Below, piece after piece: positions 55,050 through 64,000 of a DNA stretch of 64,000 nt; the stretch's first letter is position 1, and each line of letters begins with the position of its first letter. The stretch is from Diploptera punctata. Taxonomy: Eukaryota; Arthropoda; Insecta; Blattodea; Blaberidae. A program made the position numbers and the translations under genes. Where the stretch lies: positions 1,333,501-1,397,500 of the forward strand of contig JASPKZ010003421.1 of assembly GCA_030220185.1 (NCBI GenBank). The letters are read 5' to 3'. The notes under the pieces are model-generated. The model was not told where the DNA came from, searched no databases, and saw nothing but the letters and a program-made list of their open reading frames with translations.

Positions 55050-55094
55050 ATTCGTCTGACGAAGGTACAAACTACTGAAACAGCTGTAACGAAT
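55050..55094 (+). ncRNA. Hammerhead ribozyme candidate (plus strand)
   Basis: Stem I ATTCGT (55050-55055), core CTGACGA (55056-55062), stem II region aggtacaaactact (55063-55076), GAAA (55077-55080), CAGCTG, UA and stem I ACGAAT (55089-55094). Six perfect stem I pairs, all conserved core bases, and a self-complementary ACAGCTGT for stem III. Stem II is weaker than in the partner (GTA/TAC with a bulged G). The predicted cleavage site follows GUA at 55086-55088. Confidence 0.7.
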
Positions 55095-55129
55095 TTCTAT
55101 TAAAATAGATATGAAAATCGTATAAAACG

Positions 55130-55430
55130 TTAATAGTTTTATTTTATTTAATCATTAAACATAATGGATTTTCAACAAGTAAACACCGAATCAATTAATT
55201 ACCTATCGTCTGAGCCTGCAAATTACTTAGGTTAAATACATATTTTAGCTTTTAAATGTCTCAACCCTAATTTCAATACTTCTCCATTCATTTTATTATG
55301 CTTTATTATTTTTATTTAAAACAATTATATATATAATCTTCTGAGAACAAGTAATTTGTCTTCAGCGTTACGTTAAAATTTTAATAAAACTAGTGTTCAT
55401 GCAGGTAACTTTAAAAATCCAATGAAGATG
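55130..55430. other. Unassigned stretch
   Basis: AT-rich, with no recognised feature. Confidence 0.4.
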
Positions 55431-55433
55431 TGG

Positions 55434-55626
55434 TATTATCGTCTTACTACTCGTATAATATTTGTCCACTGGCTCGCTTTGTTTCCCCGCAGCTGATATG
55501 ATACTTAAATACAAAAATGCCGACTACCGCCACTATAATAATTCCGCATGTTAATCATTGTCAAGCATTGTCGCGCGGCACCCGCTTATGTAAAAACGGA
55601 CAACCATCATAGTGAGGCGATAATAT
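55434..55626. mobile_element. MITE, second copy
   Basis: It matches 9943-10126: ctggctcgctttgtttcccc, ttaaatacaaa.atg, taataattccgcatgttaat, cattgtcaagcattgtcgcg, with the right terminal repeat ggacaaccatcatagtgagg and cgataatat. The left terminal repeat is degraded. Confidence 0.75.
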
Positions 55627-55664
55627 CTAATTATAGTAATACTCCAATACATAAGTAAACTTCA

Positions 55665-55885
55665 GAATTGAAGTTTGTGAGGAGTATGACTTGGTATACA
55701 ACAGAAGATCGGAAACGAAATGAAAATATACAAAGAGAACTAAATATGTTTAAGCAATTAGAATTGCACAATACAGAGATGAATGGATGAACCACATCAA
55801 TAGAATGGATAACAACAAAATCCCGAAACAGATTCTTCACTACAGACCACTACGACGAAGAAATGTAGGAAGACCCAGTATAAGT
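55665..55885 (+). pseudogene. LINE ORF2 C-terminal fragment
   Basis: Degraded frames give FVRSMTWYTTEDRKRNENIQ, RELNMFKQLEL, then DEWMNHINRMDNNKIPKQIL and HYRPLRRRNVGRPSI. H.NRMDN.KIPKQ...YRP..RR..GRP is the LINE C-terminal signature. It meets the minus-strand LINE at 55886 head-on at the 3' ends. Confidence 0.6.
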
Positions 55886-56580
55886 TCATCTTCTTCTTCA
55901 TGGTAGGTCGTCGGTCTGTTCCACTCTCAGAATCTATCTTCCCATCGTCTTCTAGGACATCCCACATCTCTATAGCCTTGAGGTTGGTACAGCAGTGCTT
56001 GTTGTGTTAGCCTAGAAGAGTCTATTCTTAAAATATATACATGCCATTTTTTGTTTATAGTTTTGTATATTTTCATTTAGATTAAACATTTTGAGTTATT
56101 GCCTAATTGTTTCACTAGGAATGCGGTCTCTTAGAGTATATCCTGCAACGTATCTGAGGAACTTCATCTCTGATGTTTCTAGTAATCTTCTGCCTGATCT
56201 ATTCATGGCCAAATTCTCTGATCCATATGTCACAATGGGAATTGCCATTACCTTATAAAACTTTAGCATTGTTTCTTTTGTTGTTTTTGTTTGTTGTGTT
56301 CTTTTAATAGTCCCACACATACTTTGAAATTTATATATTTTTTCATGTATATCATTTTCCCAATTGTAAGGTATGTGACATCCTAAATATTTAAAACTCT
56401 GTACTTGTTCGATAATTTCATCGTTCAAAACTATTTTCGATCGAACTGCATATTTTCCCCGAAATGCCATTGTTTTTGCTTTCCTCGTTGAAATCCTGAG
56501 ATTATATTTCTCCATGGTTTTCTAGAGCAGCAGTGTGGCTTTTTGTAATTGATTTTCCTATTCTGCACATATGACCTGAT
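55886..56580 (-). pseudogene. LINE ORF2 C-terminus, left half of an inverted pair
   Basis: The minus-strand frame 56515-56096 reads EKYNLRISTRKAKTMAFRGK, DEIIEQVQSFKYLGCHIPYN, KFYKVMAIPIVTYGSENLAM and EMKFLRYVAGYTLRDRIPSE. The block order (STRKAK, FKYLG, VTYGSE, FLR..G...D) is that of post-RT LINE ORF2. The 3' end is a cttcttcatggtaggtcg type tail. 5' of the ORF the sequence inverts into 56586-56725. Confidence 0.7.
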
Positions 56581-56585
56581 CGTGT

Positions 56586-56790
56586 ACAGAATCAGAAAAT
56601 CAATTACAAAAAGCCATACTACTGCTCAAGAAAACTATGGAGAGGTATAATCTCAGGATTTCAACGAGAAAAACAAAAACAATGGCCTTTCAGGGGAAAT
56701 ATACAGTTCGTTCGAAAATATTTTGAACAGCTTAATCCTAACATAACATCAGAACAGACCTTTATGGCCTGCTTATGCTGCTTACGATGA
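56586..56790 (+). pseudogene. Inverted partial copy of the same LINE
   Basis: The plus strand reads ENQLQKAILLLKKTMERYNL, RISTRKTKTMAFQGKYTVRS, the same segment as the first residues of the minus-strand ORF. It then jumps to a 3' tail (catcagaacagacctttatg, GAT repeat). A spacer of about 20 bp with attctg/cagaat ends separates the two halves. Confidence 0.65.
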
Positions 56791-56934
56791 TGATGAATAT
56801 ACGAACAGAAGACAGCCTGCTCCTGGGGAATTAAAATATTTTATTTAAATTCCAAGCATATTAGTTTCTAGTTCACAAGTTAAAGACAACTTTTTAATCA
56901 ATAGAATATATTTATAAAAATATATTTAAATTAC

Positions 56935-57385
56935 AAATATATCAAACCATAATTCAGAGCATTTTAACGTATGGTGCTGAAGTCGGGCAAATTCCTACCA
57001 GGGAAATGAAAATAATTTTAAGTGCAGAAATAGATGTTTTAAGAAGATCAGCTGGAGAATCTAGAATGGATAGAATACGAAATAAAGAAATAAGGGAAAT
57101 TATGGGTGTAGAAGAGGAGCCGGACATCATAGACATTATAGAAAAGAAAATATTACAGTGGTATATTCAAAAGAATGCCAGAACAAAGATTGCCAAAAAT
57201 TGTTATGGAATGGATCCCAATGGAAAGGAGAAAGAGAGGAAGACCGAATAAAACTTGGATAGAAGGGGTACAAGCAGCTATGAATATCAGAAGAATGAAG
57301 GAAGATCAATGGATGAACAGAGAGGAATGGCGTTTGGTTTCCGGAAGACTGCGGCAGCTGCCATTATAACGGATGATGATGATAT
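56935..57385 (+). pseudogene. LINE ORF2 C-terminus
   Basis: QTIIQSILTYGAEVGQIPTR, EIDVLRRSAGESRMDRIRNK, then a frameshift near 57175 to EQRLPKIVMEWIPMERRKRG, RPNKTWIEGVQAAMNIRRMK and EEWRLVSGRLRQLPL with a stop at 57369. One frameshift separates an otherwise good C-terminus. The 3' end is a GAT repeat. Confidence 0.75.
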
Positions 57386-57389
57386 TTAA

Positions 57390-58290
57390 ATTACATATTT
57401 AATAAGTTACAGTTAATGTCAAATTAAAATTACTACAGGAAAGCCCTCTTTTTTTTTCTTCCCTCCAGAACCCCCTTTTTTTTAACATGCCGTACTTGTA
57501 TTTAGAGAAAAAAGTAGGCTATCCGCATTTTAAAACACTCTTATTTTTGTTTTTCTCAGTGATTCTGGTTTAATTTAATACCATTGAATATTTGTTGAAT
57601 TAGTGTTTAGAAAACCCTGTATAATGTAAGTTACAGGTATTTTACCACAAGCAAAGCAAGAGAATTCTACAAACTGTTTCTAATGAGTTCATTAGCTGAC
57701 CTGGCGCCATCTCATAAGTAACCTGCAAACTAACTTGTTCGCTTCTCTCTATGGATTAAACTACTGCACACTGTTCCTGAAACCTTAATACGTGATCAAC
57801 ACTAACTGAAGAATTATTCCCTCTAGCTGCATCAAGACCGGGTTTACACGAATTTACCTTGCCTTCATATTTAGGCGGTTGTTTTCAACATTAATATTGA
57901 TCCAGGTTTAGCTCCTTCGCGAACTTACCTGCTTACATTTCCCACTAAATAGGCCGCATTTACAAACAAACTTACAGTCGGTAGCTATAGTGTAATGTAA
58001 CTAAATTCGCAATTTACTTCATTCTTGTGATGTGGAAACTTCGAGGATTATATCCCACCATGCCACCAACATAAATTCAAATAAAAAAATGGAAAAACGC
58101 ACAAGTTATTGTTGTTGTATGTCAAGGATTACCTGAGAAAAATAAGTTATAGGCCTATATGTTGACATTTTTTCGCCCAAAAAAAGTGAAAAAGCCATAA
58201 AATTAAGTGAGCAGTTCAGCTCAAAGTAACCTAAAATCAGTATATTTGCAATGTAAAATATGTATTAGTCGTTACTCAGACAATGTAACC
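57390..58290. other. Unassigned stretch
   Basis: No recognised gene or repeat. Confidence 0.4.
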
Positions 58291-58293
58291 AAC

Positions 58294-58956
58294 TTATCAA
58301 AAGTAATGCCACGAGTGGTTTCCAATTTATCTAGAGGATTTGGATATGAAGAGTGGCATTTGTTAGGACTACTAACGGATAAAATTAAGCTGTTTACTCA
58401 CAAATCATTGTTTAAATATAGTTATTCTAAAATATTTATATATTTAATATAAACGGAGATGTCTGAAAACAAATTAGATATGTTTGGTTATGTTTCATTT
58501 TTGTGTATGTTTCATTTGTTCATCCCTGCAACTTGATCACACTATTAATTGTCAAATAGGATCGCAATATTGTAAGAATGCACTCTAGTGACGAAAAAAT
58601 TAAACACATCAAACTATATATTATAACCAACATTATAGGTTATTAATTCATTTTTTAGGAAACAACTCAGTAAAATCATTATTTAAAAACACAATTATTC
58701 AACACACAGTTAACAAATGTGTAGGTCAAAGAAATCTATTAATTATTTGCTATATTCAACATATTTGTTAGAGAGTCTGTCACTGCAAAATAATGCTCTG
58801 ACCTATACAAAATATTAAAATGGAGGAGCTTTTTTATTATTTTAAAAATAATTCGATAAAGTGCCAGGTAAAACACGACTGTGATTGATTGTAAAACAAA
58901 ATTCATTGAAACGTGATTGGTCATTGACTCCCATTTGGGACATGAGTTAAATAGAC
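58294..58956 (+). repeat. Non-autonomous family G, copy G5
   Basis: It starts TTATCAAAAGTAATGCCACG with the short form of the 5' hairpin, as in G1, and ends gttaaatagac. It shares a caaactatatattataacca and an acaactcagtaaaatca block with G1. Confidence 0.85.
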
Positions 58957-58959
58957 ACT

Positions 58960-59540
58960 AAAACCCACTAACAAACAAATGAATATTAAACTAATTATGT
59001 ACTAACTCTAACTTGCCCATCAAACGCCCATTTTCTCATCCTAACTTGTCCGTTAATTCAGGTGGATTCTTGGGATAGAATCCTCTTATATGTGAACAAA
59101 CATGTGGAAATTGACTCTAGCGGGAACATGTTATCACATTGGCTAACAAGACGTTAAAGTCGCTTGTTCTATCGAATAGGCCTATTCAACTGGTGGCACG
59201 GTGATATAGATAGCCAAAAATTCTGTAATTTTACTATTAAAATAGGCCTATATTTTATTAAATACGATTGTGTTATCACATGTAGAATGATTCAGAATTC
59301 CTATACGCACTTCTCAGAGTTGTGAAGAATTCTTATAAAATACAGTTTTGAAGAGGAACATGTATTCACTCTAGTATTTCATATGCTTTTACCATTTTAT
59401 CTAAAAAGCCGATATGTGATTTATGCGAAGAAAGGTTCATGGACCGGTAGTGTATTGGATAAGCTTTAAAGGGGGAAAAAAAGTTTTCAGGGCAAAACAG
59501 GAATGCCACAGCACAAACCTGCACAGAACAATGCGAATTT
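58960..59540. other. Unassigned stretch
   Basis: A weak tRNA-like block (ccggtagtgtattggataag) at about 59443 may be an old SINE head. Nothing else was seen. Confidence 0.35.
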
Positions 59541-59544
59541 ATAT

Positions 59545-60274
59545 GAACTATTTAACACATGCCCCAAATGGGATTCAATGATCAATCACATTTCAATGAT
59601 TTTTTTTAATTACAACCAATCACAGTAGTGTTTCACCTCGAATTTATCAAACATATTAAAGGAAGTTCCTCCTTTTTAACATTCTGAATAGGTCAATAGT
59701 ATCATTTTGCAGTGACTGACTCTCCAAGAAATACGGCTACCAGATTGTATATATAGTGCACGAATGTCGGCTGAGAGCGATTGCGGGAGATAATATAAAA
59801 CATTTGTAGCAATTGATTATTCCACAAAAAAAAACACTCTTTGCACTTCCTTAAACGAATTATTTCCTAGGACATAACGTTGCAGAAAAATATAATTGAC
59901 ATATTTACATCATAGGACATCAGAAATTAATTAGTACCTATAATGTTGGTTATCAATTTCTCCACTATGGTGCATTCTTACAATGTTGCGATCCTTTGGC
60001 AATAAATAATATGATTCAGTTGCAGTGATGAACAAGCGTAACAACAGTTTCTCATTTGTTTTCAAACATCGCCGTTACATTAAATAAATAAATAAACATT
60101 TTAAAATAACTATAGTTAAATAATGTTTTGTGAGTAAACAGATTAATTTTATTCGTTAAATTGTCTTAACAAATGCCACTCTTGATTTCCAAATTCTCTA
60201 GATAAATTCACTCCTCACTTCGTGAGTCGTGAATTTATCGATAATTTGGAAATCATTCGTGGCATTACTTATGA
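59545..60274 (-). repeat. Non-autonomous family G, copy G6
   Basis: A minus-strand full-length copy with the long hairpin form at its 5' end (about 60185-60255). It abuts G7 with shared bases. Confidence 0.85.
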
Positions 60275-60863
60275 CTATTTAACCCATGTCGCAAATGGTA
60301 GTCAATGCCCAATCACGTTTCAATTAATTCTGTTTTACCAATGACAGTCGTGTTTCACCTCGCTCTTTATCGATTTCTCTTTATCAGCTCCTGATTTTGT
60401 GATAAAGAAAGCTCCTCTTTTTTTAATATTCTGAACAGGTTAGACCATTATTTTTCTCCAACAAATACATTGAATATAGCAAATAATGAATAGATTCAGT
60501 GATTTTACTGAGTTGTTTATTCAAAATTCAAATGATTAACCTATAATGTTGATTACAATAGTTTCATGTGTTTCATTATTTCTCCACTAGAGTGCATTCT
60601 TACAATATTGCGATCCTATATGGCAATAAATAATATGATCGAGTTACAGTGAATATACATAACCTCACATTTCTAATTTGTTTTCAAACATCTCCGTTTA
60701 CATTAACTATATAAATATTTTAAAACACCGGTACCTATATTCAAATAATTATTTTTTAGTAAAGAGCTTAATTTTATTCGTTAAATAGTCCTAACAAATG
60801 CCACTCTTGATTTCCAAATTCTCTAGATAAATTGGAAATCACTCGTGGCATTACTTATGATAA
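60273..60863 (-). repeat. Non-autonomous family G, copy G7
   Basis: A minus-strand copy with the short hairpin form. Its 3' end (gactatttaacccatg) begins at the exact 5' end of G6, giving a head-to-tail pair without intervening sequence. Confidence 0.85.
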
Positions 60864-61078
60864 GATAACTTTATATTTGAATGAGTGTTAGTTTTGTTGT
60901 TCATCAGTGTTATAAGCCAAATAAGAGCAAGTATTTTGTGTTTTACTCCACCTCCGATATTCAGTCGCATCCCTCGCACATACGTATCCAAAGCCAGTCT
61001 TATCTTTGTACATTCAGTCATAAAACATTTATAAAATTCATTATATGTATATTGTGTATTAATAATTATTATTCTTTA

Positions 61079-61179
61079 TTTGTCTACCGCTGTGGTTTCG
61101 AGGTAGCGTGCTGCCTTATCACGCAGCGGGCTCGGGTTCGATTCCCGGGGTTTTTCCTCACCTGTAAGACAAATGTCAG
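61079..61179 (+). repeat. tRNA-derived SINE head Y, left part of a split element
   Basis: ctaccgctgtggtttcgagg, gctgccttatcacgcagcgg, B box gggttcgattccc, then cctcacctgtaagacaaatg. Relative to 4834 it lacks about 35 bp after the B box. The tail continues at 61648 after a nested insertion. Confidence 0.8.
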
Positions 61180-61191
61180 GTATAAAAAATA

Positions 61192-61647
61192 TAATGTACC
61201 TGTTGACAGGTGCCGTCGTCCTCAACTTTGTTAAAATGATGTATATAAAATGTTAACTGAAGGCCTTCCGAAAGGCCTCCAGGTAATATTTTATATACAT
61301 CATTTTAACGAAGGGGCACGCCATAGCGTAGTGGTTAAGATACTGCGCTACTAGTCGGAAAGTCGAGGGTTCAAGTCCCGGTGGGGTCAGGATTTTTAAA
61401 CTGACCCAAACCTTCTGGCGGCAGTATGGCCCTGGGGTCGACTCAGCCTCTAACGGAAATGAGTACCAAACGCTTGTTCTGGGGTAAAGGCGCCGTCACG
61501 CAGGGCTGACAAATCGGCTGACATCAAGTGCCGATTGTCCAGAAAAAGTGGGAGCCTTAACATCCCACTACCCCAAGGGCCTCCTGAGGCCTGTAGTGGG
61601 AATACTTTACATTTTAACGAAGTTGAGGACGACGGCACCTGTCAACA
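61192..61647. mobile_element. PLE-type hairpin element containing a SINE
   Basis: The outer arms tgttgacaggtgccgtcgtc (61201) and gacgacggcacctgtcaaca (61628-61647) are perfect inverted repeats with the gtcgtcctcaact motif. Inside, gttaaaatgatgtatataaa and ttatatacatcattttaac (61230-61309) form a second inverted pair around ctgaaggccttccgaaaggc, a fused remnant of the hammerhead-like centre. SINE family C has inserted at 61314-61609. Confidence 0.7.
61314..61609 (+). repeat. tRNA-derived SINE, family C (intact copy)
   Basis: A box tagcgtagtgg (about 61325), B box gggttcaagtcccgg (about 61366). The body includes ctgacccaaaccttctggcg, ggggtcgactcagcctctaa, ggcgccgtcacgcagggctg and gtgccgattgtccag. 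It is flanked by an exact 13-bp duplication CATTTTAACGAAG at 61301-61313 and 61610-61622. An older copy lies at 14075-14335. Confidence 0.9.
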
Positions 61648-61795
61648 TCATCTGGCCATCCTCATCATCCCCGGTGTGGAAAGCAACGGGAAGCTACTAC
61701 ATCTGTAATGTCCTAGTAAAACTGCAAAGCATAGCATGAAAATGCTATGATTGCAGTGAAGGACCTGTCCTGGGTCAGAGCACTATAGAATATAA
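61648..61795 (+). repeat. SINE tail 2, right part of the split element
   Basis: tctggccatcctcatcatcc, ggtgtggaaagcaacgggaa, aactgcaaagcatagcatga, gctatgattgcagtgaagga and cctgtcctgggtcagagcac. It is collinear with the tail of the SINE at 26985-27337 and completes the head at 61079-61179. Confidence 0.8.
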
Positions 61796-61799
61796 TTGT

Positions 61800-63110
61800 T
61801 TATTTATATTAATTATTTATATAATTGATGTTACTTGAATAACTGGTAGGATTTATGATTGTTTCTTATCTTCCACTCTCCCCGAACATATGGATGGCCA
61901 TATATTTCCTTGAGTATTGTATGTAAGATAAATATTGGTAACTCATGATTTTTTTAAAATTGTTCCAAAAATAACTAATGATTGAATAATTATTGGATTA
62001 TTTTATTTGATGAAAAAAAAATCTTTCTAAAATTGGCAAGAAATGTTGTTTCATTACTTCTTGCATATTTAGAAATATATCACAAAATAATAATTATTTT
62101 AAACTAATTAGCCATAATAATTTTGAGCACGTGAACGTATCCTCAAATCCTTGAATCAAGATCTACATTAAAATTTTGGTTACGGAAATATTTGTTTTGA
62201 TCAATTATTAACGTCCTACTTTACGTAGTAGTAATACGGATTTTAATACGAATAAAAATTAAAATATTGGTTGTGTAGAGAATTTTTGGTTTAAAATCAT
62301 CAAATCTCTAACTTTAACTACCATGAAAATAGTTACACCAATTAAAATGAATCCTACATATTTTCCACAGTATGCAATTAAAATTCTTAAATCAAGTATA
62401 TATCTGTCAATAAAATTTTCGTCTGTAAGTTATCTAAAAAAAAACTTTACATGATACTCTAAGCATTAATAGAAATTTGGTGGTCCAAAAAGTTGTGATT
62501 CTCTCTCTAATTGGAACTGTTTACAGAAAATTATTTTTCATATTTCGTAGCGAAGTATTATAGAGAATCAAAACGGTTCTCGGATAATGGTTTTGAATAT
62601 TATTTTTAATCTCTTTTCCTACCAAAAATCGTTTCTAGTCTTCAAATGTCTAAAATTTGAGGTTCTTACGCAAATTTCAAACATTGAACATTCCATTAAG
62701 GATTTAACAGGACTTTGAAAATTATAGCAGAACTAATCAAATCGTACTTTCTTCTAATTGATTCTGTATGAATTCAATATTAAATTAATTTTATGAAGTC
62801 TTATAAAGCTCACTTTTCTTTACAAAGAGTAAGTAAAACATGTAATTAAAGTTTCATTAATTAATTTCAATGTTAAAACAACGCTACAATAATGATATTG
62901 ATAGGAAGAAAATATTAATATTATGAAACTCATGAGTTGGAGCCTTCTTGGCGAATTCAGATTGAATGGACGAAAATAAAATTTGAACAGAAGGCATTGG
63001 AGTGATGGTGGCTGTAGATGGGGAATAATACGCTATGTTCAGCGCAGTGGAACCGCTGATATGACCTGCTATCAGCATCTCCGTGAACAATACATCCGAT
63101 GGTCCACTTA
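61800..63110. other. AT-rich stretch; unassigned ORF at 62884-63110
   Basis: Very AT-rich up to about 62930. On the minus strand at 63110-62884 an open frame (LFTEMLIAGHISGSTALNIA, YYSPSTATITPMPSVQILFS, IQSEFAKKAPTHEF) lies in a locally GC-richer segment. I do not recognise it and no convincing splice sites bound it. Confidence 0.35.
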
Positions 63111-63138
63111 GTTAGAGATTCTGTCCTGTTGCCTGCGT

Positions 63139-63241
<103 letters not shown>

Positions 63242-63284
63242 TTGGGCAAAATAGAGGAAATGTTAATTGTTGGAGAATCAAAAC

Positions 63285-63591
63285 AAATAAGGAACTAAAT
63301 AAATAAATCAAAATCAGAATATAGTAAACCATATAAGATCACTCAGAATTAGTTGGCTGGGACATTTAATAAGAATGTATGATCAGAGATTGCTTAAGAA
63401 ACTCTATGCATGGAAACCTATAGGAGGCAGAACAGTTGGAAGACCGAAGATAAGATGGGAGAATGACACAATGAACGATCTAAAGAAAATGAAAGTGGCT
63501 AACTTGAATATGGCAAGAGACAGATTGGCATGGAGGAGGATTGTTGAGAAGACCAAAACTTTCGTTTTTGAAGTTGTCGCGCCGTAGGATG
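63285..63591 (+). pseudogene. LINE ORF2 C-terminus
   Basis: IRSLRISWLGHLIRMYDQRL, LKKLYAWKPIGGRTVGRPKI, RWENDTMNDLKKMKVANLNM and ARDRLAWRRIVEKTKTF, stop near 63587. The WLGH..RM...R..KK......GGR..GRPK.RW...M..DL pattern is clear and the last 70 codons are open. An AAT/GAT repeat tail follows. Confidence 0.75.
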
Positions 63592-63594
63592 ATG

Positions 63595-63642
<48 letters not shown>

Positions 63643-63697
63643 TAATAATAATAACGATAGTGATAATATTAATAATAATAATAATAATAATAATAAT
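63592..63697. repeat. (AAT)n microsatellite
   Basis: AAT units with two interruptions, lying between LINE ends of opposite strand. Confidence 0.95.
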
Positions 63698-63699
63698 TT

Positions 63700-64000
63700 T
63701 TATTTGTATACAGAATTTTAATGTTTACACATCTTTCTGTGCCTAAAATTTTATTTTTCTTCTCCACTCGTCTCTCTCCATCCAATCCATGTCCTCCAGT
63801 CCTTTTGCTCTCATTCCAGTTCTTATTTCCTGCATCCACGAGTTTCGAGGTCTTCCTCTCCTCCTTCTTCCAGGTGGACACCATTTCAATGTTTTCCTGG
63901 GTAATCTTTCTTCTTGCATTCGTCGTACGTGCCCATACCAATTTAATTACTTATACCGTATATAATCTACTATTGAATAACCAATATTCATTTTTTCTCT
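63700..64000 (-). pseudogene. LINE (family L4) ORF2 C-terminus, runs off the window
   Basis: The minus strand matches 23230-23545. From the window edge it reads a YGHIRRMQEERLP-type region in a shifted frame, and then SGRRRRGRPRNSWMQE-like sequence in broken frames (ATTNARRKITQENIEM, GERRVEKKN in the longest open frame). The 3' end meets the AAT microsatellite. The 5' part lies outside the window. Confidence 0.7.

Larger units (their letters stand above)
54954..55124. mobile_element. Hairpin element with two complete hammerhead motifs
   Basis: The inverted arms run from tatacgattttcat (54954) and its complement ending at 55124, meeting in an AT-rich loop around 55028-55047. Each arm carries a hammerhead-like motif of the GAAAC-AGCT-GTA type, different from the GAAAGGCCTA type elsewhere. 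About 171 bp in total. No target-site duplication was identified. Confidence 0.8.

Noticed and set aside
61230..61309. Hammerhead motif in the 61-kb hairpin
   Set aside because: Only a fused ctgaaggccttccgaaaggc remains. No CTGANGA core with separate stem II can be drawn.

Overview
This window looks like insect intergenic or intronic DNA, most plausibly from a large, repeat-rich genome such as a cockroach. It is AT-rich, full of (TA)n, (TTA)n/(AAT)n and (CA)n microsatellites, and packed with decayed LINE 3' ends whose C-terminal peptides (for example GRPRMRWENN...AQDRDVW) I associate from memory with cockroach and other insect retroelements. That species guess is not tested. I recognise no intact host protein gene. 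Nearly all coding signal belongs to transposable elements carrying stops and frameshifts.

The most interesting content is a set of Penelope-like retroelement (PLE) remnants with hammerhead-ribozyme-like motifs. At 41285-41945 (minus) the C-terminal GIY-YIG endonuclease region of a PLE runs directly into a hammerhead-like core and then a GTTGAGGAC-type tail motif. The same order (core, about 35-45 nt, GTTGAGGACGAC) recurs in short palindromic hairpin elements at 35811-36212, 53226-53395, 53549-53878 and 44042-44300, with weaker or variant relatives at 31216-31703, 31922-32151, 54954-55124 and 61192-61647. The pair at 54983-55027 (minus) and 55050-55094 (plus) has the core positions of a minimal hammerhead, a six-pair stem I and a self-complementary stem III. 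Three hairpins have target-site duplications of 11-13 bp, and one has an empty site in a related repeat copy.

Layout. 0-2.7 kb: a decayed transposase-like gene (minus) and a foldback repeat. 4-5.2 kb: three tRNA-derived SINEs. 6.1-7.6 kb: one LINE fragment split by a CR1-like LINE. 8-8.5 kb: a minisatellite with an expanded AAT tract. 9.8-11.1 kb: a nested MITE, a dispersed repeat and a SINE. 11.5-12.4, 15, 18.5-20.8 and 22-23.5 kb: LINE ORF2 ends. 16, 30.4, 32.5, 34, 58.3, 59.5 and 60.3 kb: seven copies of a roughly 600-750 bp non-autonomous family (G), one split by a 446-bp tandem SINE array. 24.4-25.6 kb: a 299-bp tandem duplication and a probable solo LTR. 28-29 kb: a tRNA-Tyr-like pseudogene and a large palindrome carrying a SINE. 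31-36 kb: PLE hairpins and G copies. 40-41.9 kb: a LINE reverse transcriptase remnant and the PLE endonuclease. 43-47 kb: more LINEs. 47.5-49.2 kb: a DNA transposon with long inverted repeats, split by an LTR-like block. 49.8-50.9 kb: a Tc1-like transposon. 51-57 kb: LINEs and PLE hairpins. 61.1-61.8 kb: a triple nest (SINE in hairpin in SINE). 63-64 kb: microsatellites and LINE ends.

The elements do not form a pathway. They record successive insertions whose order can be read from nesting and target-site duplications.
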